Positions 52,500 to 60,704 are shown, numbered from the stretch's first letter. The stretch is 64,000 nucleotides of DNA from Sphingomonadales bacterium (GCA_016714795.1 JADKCA010000001.1:124001-188000), one strand, 5' to 3'. Notes: generated by a model not told the origin, from the sequence alone. Numbers and translations: made by a program.

Positions 52500-53108
52500 A
52501 TGAACAAGTTCGTCTTTGCCGCGCCGGTCCTGCTGGCAGCTTCCGTGTCCGCTTCGGCCCAGACCACCGATCTGGGGGCTGTCTCTACGCATTTGCAGGC
52601 GGTGCAGACCATGACGGCGACATTCGCGCAGACCGACCGCGCCGGCAAGACGGTCAATGGCGTGCTGACGCTCAAGCGGCCCGGCAAGATCCGCTTCCAA
52701 TATGAAAAGGGTGTGCCGATCCTGATCGTGGCGGACGGCAAGGCGCTGACCTTTGTCGATTATTCGGTGAAGCAGGTGCAGCGCTGGCCCATTGGCAATT
52801 CGCCGCTGGGCGTCTTGCTGGACCCCAAGCATGATCTGGCGCGTTATGCCCGGCTGATCCCCACAGCAGACGCCCGCATCGTGTTGCTGGAGGCCAAAGA
52901 CCCGAAGCATCCCGAATATGGCATTGTCACACTTGCCTTCCACAAATCCCCGACATCGCCCGGCGGGCTGATGCTGGCGGGATGGAGCCAGCTGGACAGC
53001 CAGAATAACCGCACATCGGTGCGGCTGGCCAATCAGCGCTTCAACGGACCGGTGGCGGCCAACGCCTTTGCGTGGAGCGATCCGCGGCCCAGGGGGAGAG
53101 TGAAGTAG
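52500..53108 (+). CDS. lolA: Outer-membrane lipoprotein carrier LolA
   Basis: 202 residues with a signal peptide (APVLLAASVSASAQ). It shuttles lipoproteins across the periplasm. LolA pattern: MTATFAQTDRAGKTVNGVLTL, RPGKIRFQYEKGVPILIVADG and VQRWPIGNSPLGVLLDP. The domain is full length. It lies 72 bases after ftsK and precedes a 522-base gene-free stretch. Confidence 0.93.
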   Translation: MNKFVFAAPVLLAASVSASAQTTDLGAVSTHLQAVQTMTATFAQTDRAGKTVNGVLTLKRPGKIRFQYEKGVPILIVADGKALTFVDYSVKQVQRWPIGNSPLGVLLDPKHDLARYARLIPTADARIVLLEAKDPKHPEYGIVTLAFHKSPTSPGGLMLAGWSQLDSQNNRTSVRLANQRFNGPVAANAFAWSDPRPRGRVK

Positions 53109-53199
53109 TTCACCGACGCCGATCACATCCTCAAATATCACGTTTCTGACACAATTCATTCAGCTTCCCGACAGGATCATTCGCATAGCTTTTCTCCTG

Positions 53200-53436
53200 A
53201 GGCTGCGGTGCCCAATGCGAGATTCCCCCCTGTTGCTCGCCATTCACGCCGCAGCTGGTCCAGCGTGAAAACGCATGGCTTGGCCCCCGCTCCACGCCCC
53301 CGGAGCGGGGGCCATTCGCGTTTTGGTGGCGACGTGCCTCAGCCTGCTCGTGACGCGCAAAATGAGACACTGGCCGGGGTGTATCGACTTCGCGCGACAC
53401 GAACGGCGAAATTCCTGCTTGTGAGCAAATTTTTTT
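53200..53436 (+). ncRNA. Candidate structured RNA, unassigned
   Basis: Successive hairpins: GCTGCGG/CCGCAGC (53202-53208/53249-53255) enclosing GCGAG/CTCGC (53217-53221/53236-53240); a 12-bp stem GGCCCCCGCTCC/GGAGCGGGGGCC (53282-53293/53302-53313); a short TGCT/AGCA stem at 53416-53427 followed by TTTTTTT (53430-53436), as in a weak terminator. No known RNA family was recognised, and I tested it against tmRNA, SRP, RNase P and 6S hallmarks without a match. Could equally be palindromic repeats or leader DNA. Confidence 0.25.
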
Positions 53437-53545
53437 CACATCACCTCCGCAGCCGCCGCACCACCAGCGTTTGAGTCGGCTGGAATCGAAAGCCCCTATA
53501 TGATGTGGGGGCCTCGCTTCGTTCCTACCAGCCTTCATCAATTTC

Positions 53546-53595
53546 TTAACCTTTTGCGTTAACCATCTGACTTGACGCGAGACTCTCGATGACTC
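53546..53595 (+). promoter_or_regulatory. ccrM upstream control region: TTAACC pair and GANTC sites
   Basis: TTAACC (53546-53551) and TTAACCAT (53559-53566) lie as direct repeats seven bases apart; the second is the exact CtrA half-site. GACTC, the CcrM target itself, occurs at 53581 and 53591. Two further GANTC sites are at 53473 and 53483. The layout resembles the CtrA-activated, methylation-repressed ccrM promoter of Caulobacter, so autoregulation is inferred. Confidence 0.6.
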
Positions 53596-53630
53596 AGCAG
53601 GGGATTTCGTGACTGAAAAGGGGTGGTTTG

Positions 53631-54749
53631 ATGGCGGTTTTGGAAAAGGTCCGGAAGGCAAAGACGGACGTGGCGGCGCGCCTGCCGCTGGACCAGATCA
53701 TCATGGATGACTGCATCGAAGCGATGCGCAGTCTGCCAGATGCCTGCATCGACATGGTGTTTGCAGACCCGCCCTATAACCTCCAGCTTGGCGGTGATCT
53801 GTTCCGGCCCGAAGGCGGGCGTGTGGACGCAGTCGATAATGACTGGGACAAGTTTGACAGCAACGCCGCTTATGATGCGTTCAGCAAGGCGTGGCTGCAA
53901 GAAGCGCGCCGCATCCTGAAGCCCAATGGCACATTGTGGGTGATTGGCAGCTATCACAACATCTTCCGCGTGGGTGCTACGTTGCAGGATGAAGGCTTCT
54001 GGATTCTCAACGACATCATCTGGCGCAAGGTGAACCCGATGCCCAATTTCCGGGGCACGCGCTTCACCAATGCGCATGAGACGCTGATCTGGGCGAGCAA
54101 GGGCGAGAAGTCGAAATACACTTTCAACTATCGCGCGATGAAGACGCTCAACGACGAATTGCAGATGCGGTCTGACTGGTCCTTCCCGATCTGTGGCGGG
54201 CAGGAGCGGCTGAAGCGCAACGGCACCAAGGCGCATCCCACGCAAAAGCCCGAAGCTCTGCTCTACCGCATCCTGCTGGCCTGCACCAACCCGGGCGACG
54301 TGGTGCTCGATCCCTTTTTCGGCACTGGAACCACAGGTGCCGTCGCCAAACGGCTTGGTCGGCACTTCATCGGTGTGGAGCGCGAGGCCGATTATGTGAG
54401 TGTGGCGCAGGAGCGCATCGAGGCCGCGCTGCCGCTTGATGAATCGTCGCTCAAGACGATGCAGGCCGATACATCCGCCCCGCGCGTGGCCTTTGGCACG
54501 CTTGTGGAAAACCGCTACCTCAAGCCCGGAGACACGTTGTGGGACGCCAAGCGCCGCTGGAGCGCGGTCGTGCGTGCCGATGGATCACTGGTGTGCGATA
54601 CAGGCCATGGCTCGATCCACAAGCTGGGGGCCACGTTGCAAGGCGCACCCAGTTGCAATGGCTGGACCTTCTGGCACTTTGAAGAGGGCGGCGCGCTCAA
54701 GCCGGTGGATGAACTGCGCAAGATGTGGACGCTGGCGACGACGGTTTGA
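53631..54749 (+). CDS. ccrM: Cell-cycle DNA adenine methyltransferase CcrM
   Basis: 372 residues from the ATG at 53631 (AAGGGG upstream). It methylates adenine in GANTC and is central to the alphaproteobacterial cell cycle. Beta-class methylase order: catalytic FADPPYNLQLGG (residues 44-55) first, then target-recognition region, then AdoMet site DPFFGTGTTGAVAKRLGR near 229. The C-terminal ~85 residues (RVAFGTLVENRYLKPGDTLW...) are the CcrM-specific extension with the SIHKLGATLQGAPSCNGW motif. Full length for the family. Confidence 0.97.
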   Translation: MAVLEKVRKAKTDVAARLPLDQIIMDDCIEAMRSLPDACIDMVFADPPYNLQLGGDLFRPEGGRVDAVDNDWDKFDSNAAYDAFSKAWLQEARRILKPNGTLWVIGSYHNIFRVGATLQDEGFWILNDIIWRKVNPMPNFRGTRFTNAHETLIWASKGEKSKYTFNYRAMKTLNDELQMRSDWSFPICGGQERLKRNGTKAHPTQKPEALLYRILLACTNPGDVVLDPFFGTGTTGAVAKRLGRHFIGVEREADYVSVAQERIEAALPLDESSLKTMQADTSAPRVAFGTLVENRYLKPGDTLWDAKRRWSAVVRADGSLVCDTGHGSIHKLGATLQGAPSCNGWTFWHFEEGGALKPVDELRKMWTLATTV

Positions 54750-54798
54750 GGGAATTTCGGGATTTTGTGCGCCATAACTTCAGTTATTGATTCTTTCA

Positions 54799-54889
54799 GT
54801 CCTTATGCGTATATGCATACCCAACGCACAAGGACGATACCTAAGAGTCTTTGCGCGCCTACCTAGGGGCTCCTGCGGGAGCCCCGTTT
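54799..54889 (+). ncRNA. Structured leader before the NYN gene, terminator-like end
   Basis: First stem: GTCCTT (54799-54804) with AAGGAC (54830-54835) and TGCGT (54806-54810) with ACGCA (54824-54828), one mismatch. Then GGGGCTCC (54866-54873) with GGAGCCCC (54878-54885), followed by GTTTC. The second hairpin is a reasonable intrinsic terminator for ccrM or for a short RNA, and ends 24 bases before the NYN start. Could be an attenuator-type leader. Confidence 0.4.
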
Positions 54890-54909
54890 CATTCTAGGAT
54901 ACCCCTATC

Positions 54910-55734
54910 ATGCTTCAGACTGCCGTATTCGTCGACGCTGGCTATTTTTTCGCGGCGGGGTCTGCACTCTTATGGGGTGAAAAACAGCCCAGGCATATGC
55001 TGACATTGAACGCAGAGACAGTTGTTGATCAGCTCATTGCCGCCGCAAAAGCTGTCGAACCGCAAGCGCGGTTACTGCGCGTATATTGGTATGATGGAAT
55101 TTCTCAAAATCGTGGGCCAAGTCCAGAGCAATCCGCATTGGCGCATGCGGCGAATATCAAGCTTCGACTTGGCTTTCTCAACAGCCAAGGTCAGCAAAAG
55201 GGCGTTGATTCGCTCATTGTGACCGACCTTATCGACCTAGCGCGAAACGGAGCGATCAGTGACGCCTTGATACTCGCAGGAGATGAAGACTTGCGCGTCG
55301 GCGTGCAAGTGGCCCAAACCTATGGGGTCCGCGTCCACCTGCTGGGCATAAAGCCGTCAAGGGGCAACCAATCCAGGCCATTGTCGCAAGAGGTGGATGG
55401 TATGTTGGAATGGACGGAAGCTGAGTTGAAACTGAGCCTGATGCAAACTGCGCCAGAGCAAGCCCAACCAGCAAAGCCAATGCTTGATCAGCCGAAGTTG
55501 GCTGCGAATGGCCAACTCGATATGGAGGCGATCATCGAAGCGATTCACGGTCGCTTCGATGCCGCCAGAATGGCTCAATACAGGCAGCATGTGGAAGCAA
55601 CTGGGAGTCTTCCACGAGAGGTCGATGCACCACTTCTCGCTCAAGCTAGGGATACAATTGGGCGGGAACTGGAAACCGGCGAGAAACGCCGACTACGCAA
55701 TGCCATGATTGCCAAAGTCAAAGCATTTGAGTGA
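54910..55734 (+). CDS. NYN (LabA/DUF88-type PIN-like) domain protein
   Basis: 274 residues. N-terminal NYN domain: AVFVDAGYFFAAGS with the acidic residue Asp9, KKGVDSLIVTDLIDLA-like QQKGVDSLIVTDLIDLARNG near 97-116 and DALILAGDEDLRVGVQ near 118, the usual acidic triad of a metal-dependent ribonuclease fold. A Gln/Pro-rich linker (~175-195) leads to a C-terminal helical domain of about 80 residues (QLDMEAIIEAIHGRFDAARM), OST-HTH/LOTUS-like only by guess. Codon use is more AT-rich than its neighbours, suggesting transfer. Its location, an IS next door and a structured leader fit an accessory gene; antiphage or RNA-processing roles are speculation. Confidence 0.8.
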   Translation: MLQTAVFVDAGYFFAAGSALLWGEKQPRHMLTLNAETVVDQLIAAAKAVEPQARLLRVYWYDGISQNRGPSPEQSALAHAANIKLRLGFLNSQGQQKGVDSLIVTDLIDLARNGAISDALILAGDEDLRVGVQVAQTYGVRVHLLGIKPSRGNQSRPLSQEVDGMLEWTEAELKLSLMQTAPEQAQPAKPMLDQPKLAANGQLDMEAIIEAIHGRFDAARMAQYRQHVEATGSLPREVDAPLLAQARDTIGRELETGEKRRLRNAMIAKVKAFE

Positions 55735-55816
55735 CAAGAGGAAAAGACGGTTTCGTAATCTGCTAATCTGCCAGCTGCTCTACTCCCGCCAGCTGAGCGC
55801 TTCATCTCTGCGATGC

Positions 55817-56635
55817 CTAGGCTGCGTTGACAAAAGACTTCAGCCATAGCCTGGCGGCGGCAAGGTTGAGGAAGCTCTCGAAGGAGAGACTGGTCTTGTC
55901 GTAGCGGGTGGCGATGCGGCGCTGTTGCTTGAGCTTGCCGAACATGCGTTCGACGCGGTTGCGATCCCGGTAACGGCGATAGTCGGGATGCTCGGGTGTC
56001 TTGCGGTTCGAGCGGGGCGGGATGATCGGCAGGATGCCCCTGCATGAGCAGGTTTTCGCGGAACCTGTCGCCATCATATCCTTTGTCGGCGAGCAGCGCC
56101 TTGGGCTTGGGCGATGGCAGGGCCATCAGGTCATCGGCGGCGGTGTAATCGGATGCCTCGCCGCCAGTCAGGATGAAGCCGACAGGGAGGCCTTGATTGT
56201 CGCAGCGGGCATGGATTTTGCTCGTAAAGCCACTCGGCTTTGGGAAGTGCCCCGGCACTTCCGCCGCCTGCGTCGTGATCGACCAAGAGCGTTCTTAAGA
56301 GCCCCCTTTCCGCCCGCTGCTGAGACGTGGCCGCGAACGCTGGTGCTGTCGATCATGTGCTGCCAGTCGTCGGTCAGGCCCAGATCGACCAGCGTTTGCA
56401 GCAGCGCATCCCAGACCCCTTGTTCTGCCCAGCGCCGGAACCGGACATAGACCGAGTTCCACTTGCCATACCGCTCGTGCATGTCGCGCCAGGGGCAGCC
56501 GACCCGCAGCACGTGTAGCATGCCATTGAGAAAGCGCCGGTTATCGCCGGCAGGACGCGCCCAACGTCCCCGCTCAGGCGGCAGCAGCGGCCCGATCAGC
56601 TCCCATTCCGCGTCCGACAAATCCCCGCGACCCAT
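55817..56635 (-). pseudogene. IS5-family DDE transposase, two frame changes
   Basis: Starts MGRGDLSDAEWELIGPLLPP at 56635. N-terminal frame reaches MIDSTSVRGHVSAAGGKGALKNALGRS (first catalytic Asp). The middle part, FTSKIHARCDNQGLPVGFIL...ALLADKGYDGDR (second Asp), is in a -1 frame, entered near a perfect 9-bp hairpin at 56243-56262. The end, ILPIIPPRSNRKTPEHPDY...RNRVERMFGKLKQ (catalytic Glu), returns to the first frame across a G4 tract (CCCC at 56037-56040 on the plus strand), where one G fewer would restore the frame. The first shift may be a normal programmed one; the second looks like decay or an indel error. Confidence 0.85.
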
Positions 56636-56706
56636 GACTGCTCCTCAAAAAAACAGCCTTGAATCAGAAGTCGGGCCAAATGGGAATCCCTTTTGTCAAC
56701 ACGGCC
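55820..56706 (-). mobile_element. IS5-family insertion sequence (IS427/IS1031-like), 887 bp
   Basis: Ends are imperfect inverted repeats: GGCTGCGTTGACAAAAG at 55820-55836 and, reverse complemented, GGCCGTGTTGACAAAAG at 56690-56706. Flanks CTA and TAA share TA, consistent with a short target duplication. The transposase reading frames inside are broken in two places. The transposase stop codon TAG at 55817-55819 lies in the flanking target sequence, so the stop is supplied by the insertion site. It is the only clear transposon in the window. Confidence 0.9.
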
Positions 56707-56844
56707 TAACACGAAGAATTTTGCCGCGCTATTCCCTGCGGGCAGCTTTCCCTTCCTCCACCATCACTGATAGTTCTTCAGATCAACAAACGATTGGTCG
56801 GGAACGAAGGTGTAGGACGCGTCCGGTTTTCCTCATGACAGACC

Positions 56845-57774
56845 TCAGTTGGCAGACGGAATGGACTCCGCCTGCAATCCAAAGCCGATGCGCGGCACAT
56901 GCACCACCACATCGCCCAGCGCCGGATCGGTGCGGGCCACGCCGAAATGGAAGGGTGAAGAGCTCCAGAGCGTACCGCTGATCGGATCGCGACCATAATC
57001 ATCCGCAAAGACCGTCACCGGCTTGCCCGCCAGATCGGCATCGTCTGCCGCCACGCTGCCGGGGGCAGTGAGTGCGGCCTTTGCCTGTTCAAGCGCCTCG
57101 GCTGGAGAGACGGCGCTGCGCGTGCCATGCCCGATGGCGCGCACGCGATCTGACCAGGCGGCGATCCGCGCATAATCGGTGAGGAGGTGCGCAGCGGGCG
57201 CATAGGCATTTTCGATAAACCAGAGATTATACCAGACATTGGCATCGGCCAGGCCCGGCTTGTCTCCGGTCAGGAACGCGCGGCCGTCGGCCAGCTGCTC
57301 GTCAATCAGCGCGCCATGGGCACGCAATTGGGCGGACATGTGCGGGATCGCCATTTTCATCTTGGCGAGATCGAACGGCGCGCCGCTCAGCGCCTCGCGG
57401 TCCTTGATGAACGACTCTGCAATAGCTTCCCCCCGATTGCCGAAGATGACGGCAACGGCGGCCTGAAACATGGAGCGGTCGGTCCACAGGGCCAGCGCCT
57501 GGGCGAGACCGCGATTGCCATCGGGAAACAGGGTGGGGGTGGGGAAGCGGCGTTCCAGTTCACGACAGATCAGAACGCTGTCGCAGTAAATATCCGCGCC
57601 GATCTGCATTACCGGAATACGACGATAGCCGCCGGTCAGAGGCAGCAGATCAGGCTTGGGCATGATGAGAGGCTGCTCGACGGCACCCCAGATCAGCCCC
57701 TTGATGCCCAGACAGACGCGGACCTTTTCCGAGAAGGGGGAATTGTCATAGTGGTGCAGCAGCAGGTCGGTCAT
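56845..57774 (-). CDS. Glutathione S-transferase family protein
   Basis: 309 residues, longer than the ~210 of classical GSTs. N-terminal thioredoxin-like domain with TDLLLHHYDNSPFSEKVRVC (Ser14/Pro/Phe near the glutathione site; the NSPFSEKVR pattern), GGYRRIPVMQIGADIYCDSV, then helical C-domain (LALWTDRSMFQAAVAVIFGN). The extra C-terminal ~100 residues (ALTAPGSVAADDADLAGKPV...) form an unassigned domain. Probably conjugates or reduces small electrophiles. Its 3' end is 138 bases from the IS. Confidence 0.85.
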   Translation of the reverse strand: MTDLLLHHYDNSPFSEKVRVCLGIKGLIWGAVEQPLIMPKPDLLPLTGGYRRIPVMQIGADIYCDSVLICRELERRFPTPTLFPDGNRGLAQALALWTDRSMFQAAVAVIFGNRGEAIAESFIKDREALSGAPFDLAKMKMAIPHMSAQLRAHGALIDEQLADGRAFLTGDKPGLADANVWYNLWFIENAYAPAAHLLTDYARIAAWSDRVRAIGHGTRSAVSPAEALEQAKAALTAPGSVAADDADLAGKPVTVFADDYGRDPISGTLWSSSPFHFGVARTDPALGDVVVHVPRIGFGLQAESIPSAN

Positions 57775-57837
57775 GTCTCTCTCCTCGGGTCAAGCACGCA
57801 TAGTGCCCGAACGCGGGAAGGCTGCAAGTGTGCCATG

Positions 57838-57868
57838 AAAAAAGGCGCCCCGGTTTCCCGGAGCGCCC
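57838..57868 (-). terminator. Rho-independent terminator after the thiolase gene
   Basis: On the minus strand GGCGCTCCGG / CCGGGGCGCC (57844-57867) with a GAAA-type loop, then six T. It ends the minus-strand thiolase transcript, 26 bases past its stop. Confidence 0.9.
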
Positions 57869-57893
57869 TCTTCAATGGACATCGGCGAAGGGC

Positions 57894-59141
57894 TTACAGC
57901 CGTTCGATGATGATCGCCGGAGCCATGCCGCCAGCGGCGCACATGGTGACGAGGCCGTAGCGGCCACCGGTGCGTTCCAGTTCGTCGAGCGCGGTGCCGA
58001 TCAGCATCGAGCCGGTCGCGCCGATCGGGTGGCCGAGCGCACAGGCACCACCGTTCGGGTTCACCTTGGTGCGATCCAGATCGAGATCGCGCATGAATTT
58101 TTCAGCGACAACCGCGAAGGCTTCGTTGATTTCCCAGACGTCGATGTCTTCCTTCTTCAGACCGGCCTTTTCCAGAACCTTCTTGGCGGCAGGAACCGGT
58201 GCGTTGAGCATCAGCGTGGGGCAATCGCCCTGATTGGCATAAGCCACGATGCGGCCACGCGGCTTCAGGCCGTTCTTTTCGACATAGCCCTTCGACGCGA
58301 GCAGGATAGCCGCTGCGCCATCGACCACGCCCGAGCTGTTGCCCGCATGATGGACGCCCTTGAATTCCAGGCCCGGATATTTGCGCAGGATCTGGTTGCG
58401 GAAGGTGGAGCCGCCCAGATCGAAATCGGCAATCGCGTCAAACGAAGCCTTCAGATTGGCGAGGCCTTCTGCGGTGGTTTCGGGACGCGGGAATTCTTCA
58501 TGATCGAGCGCAACCGATCCATCTTCATTGTAGACGGTCACGACCGACTTGGCGAAGCGGCCTTCCTTGATGGCGATGTCTGCACGGCGCTGGCTTTCGA
58601 GCGCGAGTGCGTCGAGCGCGGCGCGATCAATGCCTTCCAGTGCTGCAATCGCGTCACCGCACACGCCCTGATGGGACTGGGGGTGGATCGCGTCGAGCGC
58701 GGGGTTGCCTGAACCCATGCCGAGCGGCTTGATGCCTGCATTGGCTTCTTCCGCACCGACCTGCGCAGTGTAGCTCATCATTTCGGTGCCGCCCGCAATG
58801 ACGCAATCTTCCATGCCGGACATGATCGAGGCAGTTGCGAAGTTGACCGAGGAAATGCCGCCGCCGCAGAAACGGTCGAGCGTGGTGCCGGAGGCCTTCA
58901 CGTCATAGCCTGCTGCCAGCGCTGCCATGCGGCCCAGGTCGCCGCCCTGCTTGCCCTTCTGGGTGGAGGTGGACCAGACGATGTCGTCCACTGTCGCGGT
59001 ATCCAGATTGTTGCGCTCCTTGATCGCCTTCAGCACGGTGGCGGCGAGGTGCTGCGGGTGGAGGTGCGAAAGTGCGCCCTTGCCGGGCTTGCCGATGCCG
59101 CGCGGCGTGCGCACAGCGTCGATGATATAGGCATCAGCCAT
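57894..59141 (-). CDS. Acetyl-CoA acetyltransferase (thiolase)
   Basis: 415 residues. Thiolase fold: catalytic Cys92 in DRFCGGGISSV, NEAFAVVAEKF near 330, GGACALGHPIGATG near 365 (His) and second Cys in VTMCAAGGMAP near 401. It condenses or cleaves acyl-CoA; long-chain versus acetoacetyl specificity is not decidable. Alone in its transcript and preceded by a TTTACG-N4-CGTAAA operator, so probably under fatty- or branched-acid control. Confidence 0.94.
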   Translation of the reverse strand: MADAYIIDAVRTPRGIGKPGKGALSHLHPQHLAATVLKAIKERNNLDTATVDDIVWSTSTQKGKQGGDLGRMAALAAGYDVKASGTTLDRFCGGGISSVNFATASIMSGMEDCVIAGGTEMMSYTAQVGAEEANAGIKPLGMGSGNPALDAIHPQSHQGVCGDAIAALEGIDRAALDALALESQRRADIAIKEGRFAKSVVTVYNEDGSVALDHEEFPRPETTAEGLANLKASFDAIADFDLGGSTFRNQILRKYPGLEFKGVHHAGNSSGVVDGAAAILLASKGYVEKNGLKPRGRIVAYANQGDCPTLMLNAPVPAAKKVLEKAGLKKEDIDVWEINEAFAVVAEKFMRDLDLDRTKVNPNGGACALGHPIGATGSMLIGTALDELERTGGRYGLVTMCAAGGMAPAIIIERL

Positions 59142-59158
59142 TTCAGGAATCCTTTTTG

Positions 59159-59176
59159 CTTTACGATAACGTAAAG
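59159..59176. promoter_or_regulatory. Operator-like palindrome upstream of thiolase
   Basis: CTTTACG-ATAA-CGTAAAG is a 7-bp perfect inverted repeat with a 4-base spacer, 18 bases before the thiolase ATG. It resembles LiuR/MerR- or TetR-type operators of acyl-CoA and branched-chain catabolic genes. Regulator not identified here. Confidence 0.5.
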
Positions 59177-59225
59177 TCCCTATGCCGCTGCGCGGTGAGT
59201 CACAAGAGGGAATTTCTCAGACACT

Positions 59226-59996
59226 CTAAGCGCTGATTCCGATCAGCGAAATCTGACGCCCATAGGTCGCTTCCCCCAGATGGGTGGAGCGGCGGAAGCT
59301 GTAATAGCGGTCGGCTTGCGAATAGGTGTCGATGCCCAGCGGTTCCACGCTGGCAATCCCCGCGGCCGTCAGCCGTGCGGCGACATAGGCTTCCAGATCA
59401 AACTGGCGATGTCCTTCGCGGCCTGGCGAAAAGAAGCGCGAATTATCGGGATCATGATCTTCGAAGCGGCGGGCAAAGCCGTCATCCACTTCGTAGGACA
59501 CGCGGGCGATGCACGGGCCGATGGCCGCATGAATATGGCTGCGGTTCGCGCCCAGTTTTTCCATCAGTGCGATGGTGGCATCGGTCACGCCCAGCAGCGC
59601 ACCCTTCCACCCGGCATGGGCCGCGCCGATTACGCCCGATTGCGTGTCAGCGAGCAGCACCGGCGCACAATCGGCGGTGACGATACCGAGCACCAGACCG
59701 GGCCGGTTGGTCACAAGTGCATCGGCGTGAGGACGGTCCGCATCTGCTACGCCCGGCTGTGCTTCCACGGCCAGCGCGGAATGGATCTGATAGACGCTGA
59801 CCAGCTCTGCATCGGGGATGATCGCATCGGTGGCGAGGCGGCGGTTGCGTGCCACGGCGTCAGGCTCATCACCGGAGCCGAGCCCGGCGTTCAGCCCGCT
59901 TTGCGCGCCGGTGGAAAATCCGCCCGCTCGCCCGAAAAAGCCATGCGGAACCCCCGCCAAAGCGGCGGCGCGGCTGATGTCAGGGAGGGTGGTCAC
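59226..59996 (-). CDS. pgeF: YfiH-family (PgeF/laccase-domain) protein
   Basis: 256 residues from the GTG at 59996, which overlaps the stop of the upstream gene by four bases. Family motif: VPHGFFGRAGGFS near the N-terminus, Cys/His zinc site at TADCAPVLLAD, GAAHAGWKGALLGV near 137 and AIGPCIARVSYEV near 166. Once called polyphenol oxidases, these are now known as purine-nucleoside or muropeptide-editing enzymes; which role applies is open. In a carD-DUF2807-pgeF string. Confidence 0.9.
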   Translation of the reverse strand: MTTLPDISRAAALAGVPHGFFGRAGGFSTGAQSGLNAGLGSGDEPDAVARNRRLATDAIIPDAELVSVYQIHSALAVEAQPGVADADRPHADALVTNRPGLVLGIVTADCAPVLLADTQSGVIGAAHAGWKGALLGVTDATIALMEKLGANRSHIHAAIGPCIARVSYEVDDGFARRFEDHDPDNSRFFSPGREGHRQFDLEAYVAARLTAAGIASVEPLGIDTYSQADRYYSFRRSTHLGEATYGRQISLIGISA

Positions 59997-60700
59997 GGGC
60001 GTTTGCGCCCGCAGGACACAGGGCCGCCACCGGGCGCGTTGATTGTGCAACTTGCCGGGCCTGCAATCGCAACCGGCCCTTGGCCAAATGAGGTGATCTT
60101 GGCCGTGCGCAGCGCCATCGCCGCAGACGGGCCGGAACTGGTGGAGGTCAGCGTCAGGTCATTCACGGCCATCGTGCGCGTATCGATCTGGCCGGTGCCC
60201 TTGTTGCTGATATTGGCGATCAGCGCCTTGCCGCCGGAGACCTTGATAAGCCCGCTGCCATCCTGATTGAGGCCCAGCCGGTCGGTCTCCACAGCACCCA
60301 CTGTAGCAGTGGCGGCACCGCTCGCCCAGATGGTCAGCGATTGGGCCTTCATCTTGTCCACCGCGACGCTGGCGACACCAGACACGAAGACATCCTTCAC
60401 GGCAAAGGTGGTGACGCGAATGGTGACGGGGCTGTTGGCATCAGCCGCCGTGCCGCCCCAGACATTCTTGAGCGGGCGCACGACAAGGCGACGGCTGCGC
60501 ACGTCCACGCTCACCCGGTCCAGCGCGCCCGGCGTTCCGGTGGCGCGTGCGGACGGGCCTTTGCCGGTGGTGACGATGACAGCCACGGGGCCGACTACGT
60601 CCACCCGGTCAAATTCGGTCACGGAATAGCCGCGTTCGCCTGCCCATGCAGGGGAGGCCGCCAGAAGGGCGACTCCGGCCAGCAGGGCAGGGCGAAGCAC
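59993..60700 (-). CDS. DUF2807 (head GIN) domain protein, exported
   Basis: 235 residues from the GTG at 60700, just five bases after the carD stop. Signal peptide LLAGVALLAASPAWAG, then a repetitive right-handed beta-helix-like body (VSVDVRSRRLVVRPLKN, VFVSGVASVAVDKMKAQSLT, GLNQDGSGLIKVSGG). The family has no assigned activity; an envelope location is likely. Sandwiched between carD and pgeF. Confidence 0.85.
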   Translation of the reverse strand: MLRPALLAGVALLAASPAWAGERGYSVTEFDRVDVVGPVAVIVTTGKGPSARATGTPGALDRVSVDVRSRRLVVRPLKNVWGGTAADANSPVTIRVTTFAVKDVFVSGVASVAVDKMKAQSLTIWASGAATATVGAVETDRLGLNQDGSGLIKVSGGKALIANISNKGTGQIDTRTMAVNDLTLTSTSSGPSAAMALRTAKITSFGQGPVAIAGPASCTINAPGGGPVSCGRKRP

Positions 60701-60704
60701 AGGC

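Larger units (their letters stand above)
53109..53630. other. Gene-free stretch between lolA and ccrM
   Basis: 522 bases without a convincing gene. It holds a set of strong hairpins on the plus strand (53200-53436), a seven-T run at 53430-53436, CtrA half-site and GANTC motifs before ccrM. A minus-strand frame at 53131-53661 reads open, ending in NDPVGKLNELCQKRDI, which resembles the first helix of a dsRNA-binding domain, but no adequate start or body supports it as a gene. Confidence 0.6.

Noticed and set aside
53131..53661. Minus-strand 176-residue frame ending NDPVGKLNELCQKRDI, like the start of a dsRNA-binding domain
   Set aside because: Only the last 15 or so residues resemble the domain, the rest is compositionally odd and overlaps strong hairpins and the ccrM control region; no good start site. 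Too weak to call a gene.
55735..55819. tRNA-like sequence (reverse complement contains GCTCAGCTGG...GAGCAGCTGGCAG)
   Set aside because: It cannot fold into a full cloverleaf, the D-loop is too long and no anticodon or T arm is found. Perhaps a remnant attachment site.
56707..56844. Short minus-strand end KPDASYTFVPDQSFVDLKNYQ between IS and GST
   Set aside because: Only about 20 codons between stops; may be the remnant tail of a lost gene but nothing supports a functional product.
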